A DNA stretch of 64,000 nt from Clostridia bacterium (GTDB lineage: Bacteria > Bacteroidota > Bacteroidia > Bacteroidales > 4484-276). Where the stretch lies: positions 1 to 64,000 of the forward strand of contig SABY01000003.1 in the NCBI GenBank assembly GCA_009928785.1, in the 5' to 3' direction. A program made the translations under genes and the position numbers. Of the stretch, positions 8,782-17,900 are shown piece after piece (the stretch's first letter is position 1; every line of letters begins with the position of its first letter). Under the pieces are notes generated by a model. That model ran no database searches, had not been told where the DNA came from, and saw only the letters and a list, made by a program, of their open reading frames with translations.

Positions 8782-9483
8782 ATGACTTTTCCTGTAATTC
8801 AAATTGCCGGCGTTCGCAATTGGGACGAGGCGGCCATGATCAGCAGGTCGGGAGCCACACATATTGGCTTTCCGTTGCGCCTCGACGTTCATCCGCCCGA
8901 TCTTAGAGAGGCGCAAGCGGCTGATATTATCCACCAGCTTCCTCCCGCCATACGCCCTGTGCTGATAACTTATTTAGCGCAAGCGACAGAAATTTATGAA
9001 TTGACACAGCAACTCGGCTGCACCATCGTGCAATTGCATGGCTCCGTTTCGGTGTCTGAACTCGACAAGCTGCGGCGGATGCGCCAATCAGCATCATCGG
9101 CTGCACCTTTTGAAATTTGGAAAAGCCTGGTGATAAAAGCGGGCAATGAGCCAGAGCTATTCCACACGCTTCATAGCACCACTCCTTTTGTAGATGCTTT
9201 CATTACCGATACTTTCGATGCCGCCACAGGTGCTTCGGGAGCTACCGGCAAAACCCACGACTGGCACGTTACCCGACGCCTCGTTGCGCAAAGCTCCCGT
9301 CCGGTTATTGTTGCCGGCGGGCTTAATCCCGGCAATGTTGCCGAAGCCATCCGCATCACCGGCGCTGCCGGAGTAGATGTACATACTGGCGTGGAAGATG
9401 CCGACGGACACAAAGACCCGCTGCTGGTTAATGAGTTTGTGGAAAACGCAAAGGAAAGTTTTAGGAAAGTTGTCGGGTTGTAA
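8782..9483 (+). CDS. TrpF-like (phosphoribosylanthranilate isomerase family) protein lacking the catalytic Cys
   Basis: A 233-residue TIM-barrel protein related to phosphoribosylanthranilate isomerase. Family blocks are in order: IQIAGVRNWDEA, VQLHG, FITDTFD, GATGKTHDW, VIVAGGLNPGNVAEA and GVDVHTGVED-GHKD. In true TrpF the first block is K-I/V-C-G with the Cys as general base; here it is Q-I-A-G (Ala9). The SSGVE phosphate-binding motif reads HTGVE. The Asp of FITDT, the position of the general acid, is kept. No other trp gene is nearby. It may therefore catalyse a different reaction or act on another phosphosugar. The start at ATG 8782 is preferred over a TTG at 8755. It converges with anmK. 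Confidence 0.7.
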   Translation: MTFPVIQIAGVRNWDEAAMISRSGATHIGFPLRLDVHPPDLREAQAADIIHQLPPAIRPVLITYLAQATEIYELTQQLGCTIVQLHGSVSVSELDKLRRMRQSASSAAPFEIWKSLVIKAGNEPELFHTLHSTTPFVDAFITDTFDAATGASGATGKTHDWHVTRRLVAQSSRPVIVAGGLNPGNVAEAIRITGAAGVDVHTGVEDADGHKDPLLVNEFVENAKESFRKVVGL

Positions 9484-9562
9484 TAAAACAAGGAAGCAGG
9501 TAGGTACATGGGTTGGTTTTCGACCAGCCGGAGGAGAACGGTAAAGCTTTGGGATGTTATCA

Positions 9563-10618
9563 CTACATCCAAATACTTCCGCCACAACTATCGGTACGGG
9601 CACCTGTAACCGATGCCAGGCAGTTATTGTTTCCGCGTAAGCGCAAAACGCCCAGAAAGGCAAATACCAGCGCTTCTTTGTAATCGATGAGCAGCGGATC
9701 GGGTACAATGATGCTGTGGCGGCAATAGTGGCCAATGCGTTGCATGAGGAAGCCGTTGCGGGCGCCGCCGCCTGTGGCCAGCAAAGTGGAGGAGGGAACT
9801 ACGTCGGCGGCAGCAGCTACCTGCCGGGCAATGTGTTCGGTGAGGGTGCACAACAAATCGGAGGGCGATGCAACTTGCGCATTTATTAGCGGTAGCATTT
9901 GCACTTCAAACCATTCACGTCCCAGCGATTTAGGCGCCGACTGCTGATAAAATGGCAAAGCGTCGAGCTGCGCCAATAATGCTGGCACAACTTTACCACT
10001 GGCCGCCAAGGCTCCATCTTTGTCGAATGACCTTCCGGTGCGTCGGGCCAAAATGTTGAGCGCCATATTGGCTGGCGAAACATCGCTTGCCAGACGTTGC
10101 CCGTGGAGTTGGTATGAAATGTTGGCAAAACCACCCAGATTCAGACATACCCCATATTGTCCAAAAAGCAAGGCGTCGCCAATGGGAACCAGGGGAGCGC
10201 CCTGCCCGCCCAGTGCCACATCCAGCGAACGGAAATCGTTGATGACTTTCAATCCGGATGCGGCAGCCAGAGAAGCACCATGCCCGATTTGTAAGGTGAG
10301 CCGCTGCTTCGGCTGATGAAAAATAGTGTGCCCGTGCGAAGCTACGAAAAGCGGCTTGCACTTATTGCGAACGATAAACTGCGCTGCCTGCTCGCCGGTA
10401 TACATTCCAAAATCCGCATCCAATTGTGCCAGCTCCAGTCCGCTCAGTTGCGGCGCCTGATCCAGGCGTTCGCGCCATTCGTCGCAATAGCTGATGGTTT
10501 CAGCAGAGAGGATTTCGTAGCTCCATTGCCCGTCATCCACATCAAATCGGCAGCAGGCAATATCAAGGCCATCCAGCGAGGTTCCCGACATCATCCCCAA
10601 AGCAATATTTGATTCCAT
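9563..10618 (-). CDS. anmK: Anhydro-N-acetylmuramic acid kinase
   Basis: Phosphorylates and opens 1,6-anhydro-MurNAc to MurNAc-6-phosphate, a step in peptidoglycan recycling. At 351 residues it has the usual size. The glycine-rich phosphate loop GMMSGTSLDGLD (8-19), VASHGHTIFHQP, the IGHGASLA/VINDFRSLDVALGGQGAPLVP substrate region with the catalytic Asp, LNLGGFANIS and ATGGGARNGFLM are all present. murF lies just behind it on the same strand (106-base spacer with a palindrome), giving a small cell-wall group. Confidence 0.93.
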   Translation of the reverse strand: MESNIALGMMSGTSLDGLDIACCRFDVDDGQWSYEILSAETISYCDEWRERLDQAPQLSGLELAQLDADFGMYTGEQAAQFIVRNKCKPLFVASHGHTIFHQPKQRLTLQIGHGASLAAASGLKVINDFRSLDVALGGQGAPLVPIGDALLFGQYGVCLNLGGFANISYQLHGQRLASDVSPANMALNILARRTGRSFDKDGALAASGKVVPALLAQLDALPFYQQSAPKSLGREWFEVQMLPLINAQVASPSDLLCTLTEHIARQVAAAADVVPSSTLLATGGGARNGFLMQRIGHYCRHSIIVPDPLLIDYKEALVFAFLGVLRLRGNNNCLASVTGARTDSCGGSIWM

Positions 10619-10637
10619 AATAAAAATTTATTTGAAG

Positions 10638-10706
10638 AGACGCACGGCCGTGCGTCTATTAAATTCATTGAGACTAATCAAGAAAAGATGTATGGCCGTT
10701 GCGTCT
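10638..10706. repeat. Palindromic spacer repeat (GACGCACGGCCGTGCGTC) plus degenerate copy
   Basis: Positions 10638-10657 form a perfect 20-base palindrome, AGACGCACGGCCGTGCGTCT. A decayed copy with the same ends (AGATGTATGGCCG...GCGTCT) lies at 10686-10706. Both sit between the murF stop and the anmK start. Such GACGCA...TGCGTC palindromes are common dispersed elements in Bacteroidota and may fold as RNA hairpins. Confidence 0.75.
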
Positions 10707-10724
10707 GTACATTCCGAAAATAAA

Positions 10725-12020
10725 TTACAAAATATCAAGTATTTTTTCCAACTGGATGCCGCGCGAGCCTTTCAGAAGGATGGTTTTGTTTTTTAAATTC
10801 ATTTTATTAATGGCTTCACGCGCTGCATCGGAATTTTTATAAAACAGAAACATTTCGGATGCTTCCTCAGCAAAAGCTGAAAACTGTTTTCCTACCAATA
10901 CCACTTTTTCAAAATCAGCTTTCCGCACCATTTCGATGATGGCGGCGTGCGCCGAATGGCTCTCATCGCCCAGCTCCAGCATATCACCGAGTATAACGAT
11001 TTTGTCGGCATAAGGTGCCAGGGCAAAATTTTCGAGTACCGCCGTCATGCTTCCGGGGTTGGCATTGTACAAGTCGATGAGCAACTTGTTGTGCGAAGTA
11101 GTTTGCCACTGCGAGCGGTTGTTCACAGGTTTATAATTCTGCAGTGCTTCGGCAACCTCTTGCAAGTCGGCGCCAAAATATCGTGCAATGGCAACAGCAG
11201 CCATTACATTGGCGAAGTTGTAGCTCCCGGCCAGTTGGGTGTTGATTGCGGTTCCCCTCGCGGGATGGGTAAGTTGCAGTGCCAGGCTGGGAAATTTTTC
11301 GGTAATGATTCCCTGCACGCCTGCGCCGGGTATAGAGCCATAGGTGGTGCGCGGTATGCCGGCCGACTTCTCCATTAATAAATCATCATCATAATGAACG
11401 AAAAGATGCCCGCCATTTTCGCGGATAAAATCGTAAAGCTCCGTTTTGGCTTTTATTACCCCGGCGTAACCGCCAAAACCTTCCAGGTGCGCGCGTCCGA
11501 TATTGGTGATGATGCCATAATCGGGGTGAGCAATGCGGCACAACGCTGCAATTTCCCGCTGGTGGTTGGCGCCCATTTCTATCACTGCAATTTTTGTATC
11601 ATCAGTAATCGAAAGTATAGAAAGCGGCACACCAATGTGGTTGTTGAGATTGCCATGTGTGGCAAAGGTGTTAAATTTTGTTTGCAGCGACTGACTCACA
11701 AGCTCTTTGGTGGTGGTTTTGCCGTTGCTGCCAGTGATTCCGATTATCGGGATGTGGAGTTGCCGGCGGTGATGGACGGCCAATTGTTGAAGTGATGTCA
11801 GAACATCGTCCACCAGGATCATATTTGGATAAACTTTTATAGCAGGATTGTCGATTACTGCATACGCGGCACCTAACTGTAGCGCATCTTCAGCAAATCG
11901 ATTGCCATCGAAAGTTTCTCCTTTTAGCGCAAAAAAGATACTCCCCGGAGCTACGTTTCGTGAGTCGGTGCTGATTTGCGGGTGTTTCCTAAAAACTTCG
12001 TAAAGCGCTGTTGTTGTCAT
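10725..12020 (-). CDS. murF: UDP-MurNAc-tripeptide--D-Ala-D-Ala ligase
   Basis: Final cytoplasmic Mur ligase, adding D-Ala-D-Ala to the muramyl tripeptide. The three Mur domains are visible: an N-terminal UDP-binding part with STDSRNVAPGSIFFALKGETFDG (17-39), the ATP-binding P-loop GITGSNGKTTTKE (94-106) followed by HGNLNNHIGVPLS and VIEMGANHQREI, and a C-terminal domain with LIDLYNANPGSM and ILGDMLELGDES. At 431 residues the length is normal. It is downstream of gldJ on the same strand but separated by a strong terminator. Confidence 0.95.
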   Translation of the reverse strand: MTTTALYEVFRKHPQISTDSRNVAPGSIFFALKGETFDGNRFAEDALQLGAAYAVIDNPAIKVYPNMILVDDVLTSLQQLAVHHRRQLHIPIIGITGSNGKTTTKELVSQSLQTKFNTFATHGNLNNHIGVPLSILSITDDTKIAVIEMGANHQREIAALCRIAHPDYGIITNIGRAHLEGFGGYAGVIKAKTELYDFIRENGGHLFVHYDDDLLMEKSAGIPRTTYGSIPGAGVQGIITEKFPSLALQLTHPARGTAINTQLAGSYNFANVMAAVAIARYFGADLQEVAEALQNYKPVNNRSQWQTTSHNKLLIDLYNANPGSMTAVLENFALAPYADKIVILGDMLELGDESHSAHAAIIEMVRKADFEKVVLVGKQFSAFAEEASEMFLFYKNSDAAREAINKMNLKNKTILLKGSRGIQLEKILDIL

Positions 12021-12068
12021 AGCCCAATAATAAGCGTGGCAAAATAATGGAAAAAAAGGCGATAAAAA

Positions 12069-12104
12069 AACGCTGTATCGTTTTTTATAAACCGATACAG
12101 CGTT
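12069..12104 (-). terminator. Intrinsic terminator after gldJ
   Basis: AACGCTGTATCG (12069-12080) pairs perfectly with CGATACAGCGTT (12093-12104), a 12-bp stem with a 12-base loop. On the minus strand the stem runs straight into a series of T, so it should end the porP-gldJ transcript before murF. Confidence 0.85.
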
Positions 12105-12139
12105 TAATGATTTCTTACTAAGCGCTTAGCGCAATATTT

Positions 12140-13630
12140 TTAATTCACGGAAGTGCCTACACGATCCATAGCACAGCGGAAGCCCAGATAATCGGTAGCT
12201 TTGTTTTGGTCGAGGTATCGGCGTACACCCGGGCTGAGGTAATAAGGGCCATCTTTCCAGGAGCCACCTTTGTAAACCCGCGTCTTATCGTTGACCAGGC
12301 TGCTGTTTTTGTAGTCGTACATCATGGACGTAGAGTTACTATTGTTCACGTCGTCGAGCCATTTGCCAGGATCGTTCACCGAGCGGTTGTCGCCATCGAG
12401 ATAGTTCACGTTGTTGGCTTCGCGGTAGTTAAATCTATCCTGTGCCTCGTTAATGGTTATTTCGCGATAACGAATGCGACCCAGGCTATCCTTTTCGGCG
12501 ATGTTGCCTTCGGCATCCAAAACCGGAGTGGTAAAGATGTTTCCTCTAAATGGGCTGAAGTCGGCGACATCTTCGTGGCTAAGGGTACGATACACATCCT
12601 GCACCCATTCCGCCACGTTGCCGGCCATGTTGTACAAGCCGAAGTCGTTGGGTGGATAGGTGCCTACCGGAGCAGTGATGTCGGCGCCATCGTTGAGGCT
12701 TCCGGCTACGCCCATGTAGTCGCCACGCGAACGTTTAAAGTTGGCCATGTAATCGCCATAGTCACTTTTTCCAGTGGTGTTGCGCACCAGATGCCCGTCC
12801 CAGGGATAGATGCGGCGCTCGGTGATAAGTTCATTGTCGCCATACAAGCCTAAGGCAGCATACTCCCATTCGGCTTCGGTAGGCAGCCGGTAGTTGGGCA
12901 GCATAATGCCGTCTTCCATGCGGGCGTTGCGTCCGCCGGTGCTGTTGGGATCCAGGTCTTCAATAGGTTTGATAACAAGGCCGGAGTATTGTCCTGCAAG
13001 GTAAGCCTCGGTGTTGAAGCTGTTTTCGTTGCGCTGATCGGGGTCTTCGGCCAATACGCCAGCTTTGATAAGCAACAATTCGTTTACACGGTCGCTGCGC
13101 CACTTGCAATAGTCGGTGGCCTGCACCCAGGTAACGCCAACAACCGGATAGTCGTTGTAGGCCGGATGACGGAGGTAAAGATTGGCCAGCGGCTCGTTGT
13201 AGGCCAGGCGCGAGCGCCACACCAGGGTATCGGGCAATGCCTTACGATAAACCTCCGGATAGTCAGCGCCAAAAACTCTGTTGAGCCAATAGAGATATTC
13301 CAGATAATCGAGATTGGTAACCTCTGTTTCGTCCATATAAAACGAACGGACGGTGACGCGGCGTGCCGGCGCATAATTTTCGTACAACGGGTCTTCGCCT
13401 ACCTGCCCCATAACAAAGGTGCCACCTTCCACGAAAACCAATCCCGGCCCGGTTTCCTGCTCATTGATGTCGGAAACTGCAAAACCGCCGTTGGTGCTAC
13501 TGTTGTAGTCCCATCCGGTGGTGGACGAAGTTCTCTTTTTCGAACCGAAAATTCCGCTGCAGGAGGAGAGCGTGAGTGCCAGTGCTACAACGGTCATCAG
13601 GCTTATAATCTGCTGATTTTTGATTATCAT
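12140..13630 (-). CDS. gldJ: Gliding motility/T9SS lipoprotein GldJ (SUMF1-like)
   Basis: A 496-residue outer-membrane lipoprotein with a formylglycine-enzyme (SUMF1) fold. GldJ is needed for gliding and stabilises the T9SS GldK/GldN ring in flavobacteria. The signal peptide ends in the lipobox LTLSSC (Cys24). The GldJ-type start TGWDYN..GGF...ETGPGLVFVEGGTFVMG, SFYMDETEVTN, YPVVGVTWVQATDYCKWRSDRVNE, LPTEAEWEYAALG, YNMAGNVAEWVQD and the closing KGGSWKDGPYYLSPGVRRY...GFRCAM are all there. The PDTLVWR block and the long insert before RLPTEAEWE fit GldJ better than GldK. porP is 33 bases upstream, and porU/porV are divergent next door, matching the gldJ-porU-porV neighbourhood known in Flavobacterium. 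Confidence 0.9.
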   Translation of the reverse strand: MIIKNQQIISLMTVVALALTLSSCSGIFGSKKRTSSTTGWDYNSSTNGGFAVSDINEQETGPGLVFVEGGTFVMGQVGEDPLYENYAPARRVTVRSFYMDETEVTNLDYLEYLYWLNRVFGADYPEVYRKALPDTLVWRSRLAYNEPLANLYLRHPAYNDYPVVGVTWVQATDYCKWRSDRVNELLLIKAGVLAEDPDQRNENSFNTEAYLAGQYSGLVIKPIEDLDPNSTGGRNARMEDGIMLPNYRLPTEAEWEYAALGLYGDNELITERRIYPWDGHLVRNTTGKSDYGDYMANFKRSRGDYMGVAGSLNDGADITAPVGTYPPNDFGLYNMAGNVAEWVQDVYRTLSHEDVADFSPFRGNIFTTPVLDAEGNIAEKDSLGRIRYREITINEAQDRFNYREANNVNYLDGDNRSVNDPGKWLDDVNNSNSTSMMYDYKNSSLVNDKTRVYKGGSWKDGPYYLSPGVRRYLDQNKATDYLGFRCAMDRVGTSVN

Positions 13631-13663
13631 CGTTAAGATTTTTTTGCAAATAGGTTTAATTAA

Positions 13664-14662
13664 CTAAAACGACGGACATTTTATTGCTTTGGAACGATTA
13701 CTTTTTTTGTCGCAATCAAAAAGCCAGCCGACAGATATTTCGTGTGCGCCACCGCTGGCGTTAGCAAAGTTTGAAACGGTATAGTCATAACTGTAACCGA
13801 GTTTCAGGTTGTTGTATTGCAAACCCAGCAACACGATAACAGCATCAGGATTTTCGAAGGCATGTCGGTACCAGAGGCCGCCAACAAATGGTGCAAATGT
13901 AAAATAAGTGCCGGCGTTGAGCTGCCTAAAGTCGCCCTGCTGCTGATACAGAATGTTGGGCGAAATGGTAAGCTGCGGCTGCCGGCTGCGATAACCGCGG
14001 CTGCCGCCACTTTCGATATTTGCCCCGGCATGTACGGTAATTTTCATAGGCAGTTTGTTGTCGCTTTCGCTAATGAAGCCGATGTCGGGAGTAGTAAGAT
14101 GATGCACGGCACCGCCCACAAATACTTTCTCATCATAACCTACTACAAAGCCGGTAGCAAAATCCACATAGTTGACATTGTCGCGGAAGTTGTCGGGCTG
14201 AATTCCCGGTGGGAGCAGGTTGCCACTGGCCGGGTCGATGCGTGAGGCAAAGATGAGGTCGTCCCAGTTGACGCCGCGCTGGCCAAAACCGGCTTCGAGC
14301 GCCATGCTTGCCTGCCAGCGGTCGGCGATGTCGAGCCGATAAGCATACATCCCGCCAAGGTGGAACTGGCGGATAGCTGCTTCGCCACTTTTATCGTATT
14401 GAAACTGCACTCCCACACCGCCTGAAAGAAAATCGACGTATTGATCGTAGGCGCCACTGTAGGATACAAATTCACCAGACAATTGTGGCCATTGATTACG
14501 GTAGTTGAGCGTGATGCGCGGGCAATAATCGGAGCCGGCGAGGGCAGGATTGAGATAAACAGGGTTGGCGTAAAACTGCGAATAGGTATAGTCCTGACCT
14601 CGCACACTTGTGGCCAAAACAATTAATAGGAGCAGCACAGAAAGCTCTTTGGGCTTTTTCAT
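13664..14662 (-). CDS. porP: PorP/SprF-family T9SS outer-membrane protein
   Basis: A 332-residue predicted 14-stranded outer-membrane beta-barrel. Members pair with T9SS components or with specific cargo such as SprB. After a signal peptide (MKKPKELSVLLLLIVLATSVRGQ) comes the diagnostic YSQFYANPVYLNPALAG opening, followed by the NYRNQWP and GGVGVQFQYDKSGEAAIR blocks. Alternative starts at 14671 and 14689 only lengthen the N-terminus. Transcribed with gldJ. PorP itself anchors the PorKN ring, but many paralogues exist, so the exact subfamily is uncertain. Confidence 0.85.
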   Translation of the reverse strand: MKKPKELSVLLLLIVLATSVRGQDYTYSQFYANPVYLNPALAGSDYCPRITLNYRNQWPQLSGEFVSYSGAYDQYVDFLSGGVGVQFQYDKSGEAAIRQFHLGGMYAYRLDIADRWQASMALEAGFGQRGVNWDDLIFASRIDPASGNLLPPGIQPDNFRDNVNYVDFATGFVVGYDEKVFVGGAVHHLTTPDIGFISESDNKLPMKITVHAGANIESGGSRGYRSRQPQLTISPNILYQQQGDFRQLNAGTYFTFAPFVGGLWYRHAFENPDAVIVLLGLQYNNLKLGYSYDYTVSNFANASGGAHEISVGWLFDCDKKSNRSKAIKCPSF

Positions 14663-14950
14663 GATGACCATTCCGGAGATGTTACGCAACCTTTCACGTG
14701 ATTATTAACTCTTTATTTTTCGGGATATTTTAGTGGCAGCACTTCCTTTGCTATCGGCCTGCAAATGTATGCAAAGCAAGGAAGCAAACGGAAAATGCGG
14801 CAATAATGCCCCCGAAGCTTCGTTTTTCAGTGTATTGCTTTATGGTATTTATCCCCGTGAAAGACAGCAGTATCGACAAACACAACTGCCATAAACAATT
14901 GCCACTATCAGGGTGTTCGCTTTTTTTAATCAATGATAAAAATAATCGGT

Positions 14951-17900
14951 ATGATGAAACGTCATTTTTTTACAATTTTTTTGATCGTCTTTTCTCTCAT
15001 GGCTTCGGCTGGTGACCTGGTGCAACATTACCAGCTCAAATGGCAGACCATTCACGAGCAGCCCACACCCGAAGCTCCGATAACCTCGCGCTTATTTTTT
15101 AAAAACGCAGAATATGGAAGTCAATATTCCAATCTCCCGGTTTTTTCGATTAACATGCCATTAGAAAATTCTGCGAAAGCAGTAGAAGCCAGAATTATTA
15201 ATGCGCAATATCAGGCCTTGACCTCCGAAGAGCTGATGTTGGTGGATAATTTCATGTTGATCACTCCGGCCATCGAACCGCAAAGTTTTATTTCCGGATC
15301 ACGCGGTGTTTCTGTGGCCATTGTGCAACTGCTCCCTTTCAGGCTCAACATGCTCAGCGGCAAATACGAAAAACTTGTAGCTTTCGATCTGGAGTTGACG
15401 CCACAGGAAGGATTAAAAAGCACCACTGAAGTCAAAGAATATGCCGCCAGCTCAGTGTTGGCCAATGGCGAGTGGTTCAGAATAAGTGTAAAGGAAACAG
15501 GCGTTTACAAAGTTACTTATGAACAGCTTACGCAAATGGGGATGAACCTTTCCGGCGTGGGTTCGGCTACAGTACGCCTTTACGGCAATGGCGGCGGCAT
15601 GTTGCCCGAATCCAACAGCGAGTATCGCCCCGACGACCTGATAGAAAATGCCGTGGCGATGGTAGATGGCGGCGATGGACGTTTCGACCCCGGCGACTAT
15701 TTCCTGTTTTATGGCCAGTCGCCGCACGCATGGAAGTATAATCCCAGCGCGCTGAAATTTGATCATCAACAAAACATTTATTCTGATTACACCTATTATT
15801 TTATCACCATAAAAGACGGACAAGGCAAGCGTATCGACTTGCTGCCACAGGCTACTCAGGCAGCCACGCACGATGCCACTACTTTTGTCGATCATCAGGC
15901 GCACGAGATGGATAACCTGAGCGTGTATAAAACCGGACGGCAGTGGGTGGGCGAGGTTTTTGATGTGCAGACCACCCACAGCTTTGCATTTTCATTTCCC
16001 AACATTGTTACCACTGCCCAGCATACGATGGTGCTGAGAGCCGTTGCTAAGTCGGTGGCATCCTCTTCATTTGTGGCATCGGTCAACGGCAATAATGTTG
16101 CAACCATACCTATAGCAAGCGCTCCCGAAACATCCCAGGGCGATTATGCCAAAGAAAATACCGCCATCAAGCGGCTGGAGCTTCCGGGCAGCGAAGTGAA
16201 TGTAAGCCTTAAATACAACAAATCCGTGAGCAGCGCCATTGGCTGGCTCGACTACATCGAACTGAACGTGGAGCGCAACCTGGTATTCAGCGGACCACAA
16301 ATGGATTTTAGAAATATCGACACCTTTGGCGAAGGCGACATTACCCAATTTGTTCTCGGGAATGCAGGCTCAGGCGTTACACTCTGGGACGTAACATCAG
16401 CCACCGATGTGCAACAGGTACAAGCCACCCCGCAAAATAATACGCTGCGCTTCAAGCTCGAAACGCTGGTGGTACGGGAATTTATGGCTTTCGACGGCAG
16501 CCAGTTTCTTACTGCTGAAGCCGCCGGCACCGTTGCCAATCAAAACCTGCACGCGCAGCGCAACATCGACTACGTTATTGTTTCACATCCCGACTTCCTG
16601 GATCAGGCCAACCGCCTGGCCAATTTCCATCGCGATTATTCTAACCTGACAGTACTCGTCACTACGCCGCAGGCAGTGTACAACGAATTTTCGTCGGGAG
16701 CGCAGGATATTACAGCCATCAAAGAGATGATGCGCATGTTTTATACCCGTGCCGATATGGGGGATGCGATGCCACAATATCTGTTGCTTTTTGGCGATGC
16801 CTCCTATGATTATAAAGACCGCCTGCAAAACAACACCAACTTTGTTCCGGCTTACGAATCGTTCAATTCACTCTCCTATACCGCCTCTTTTGCTACCGAC
16901 GACTATTACGGTTTTCTCGATCCCACCGATAGTGTGAGCGAAAGGGATTTGGTGGATATCGGTATCGGACGATTTGTGGTAACCACGCCCGAGGAAGCCG
17001 CTCAAAGCGTTGATAAAGTGATCCATTATGCCACCAGCCGCCGATGCATGGACGACTGGCGCAATGTGTTGACTTTTGTAGGCGACGACGAAGAGGGCAA
17101 TCTGCACACCAATCAGGCCGACGACCTGGCAAAACTCATCGAGAATTATTATCCACAGTACAATACCGACAAGATTTATCTGGATGCATTCACCCAGCAG
17201 ACCACAGCAGGCGGGCAGCGCTATCCCGGAGTGAACGAGGCCATCAACAGTCGCATCGAAAAGGGTACGCTCGTTATGAATTACACCGGCCACGGTGGCG
17301 AAGTGGGCTGGGCGCATGAGCGCGTGTTGCAAAACGGAGATATTAATAGCTGGAAAAATTATGATAAGATGGCTGTGTTTATCACGGCTACCTGCGAGTT
17401 TGCCCGTTATGATGATCCGGGTCGCGTTTCGGCAGGCGAGTATGTTTTCCTGAATCCCAAAGGCGGCGGCATCGCCCTGTTTACTACGGCGCGTGCCACG
17501 TATGCCGGATCTAATTACAGCCTCAACGAAAAGCTTTACCAAAAAATGTTTTCTAAAATCGACGGCGTCTATTATGCCATGGGCGATCTGATAAGGCTTG
17601 CCAAACGCGAGAGCAATACGTTGGGCAACGACCTGAAGTTTTTGCTCATTGGCGATCCGGCACTTAAAATGGCCTATCCCGACTACGAGGTACACACCAC
17701 CGCCATCACCTTTTCTGAAACCGGCCAGGAGGCTGATACACTCAGCGCATTATCAAGGGTAAAAATTGAAGGTATGGTTACGGATGATCAGGGAGCCATT
17801 CAATCGGACTTTAATGGGATTTTGCACGCTATTGTTTACGACAAAGAATCGCTGGAAAGCACCTTGGGTCAAGACCCGTCGAGTCAGGTGCGCACTTTCA

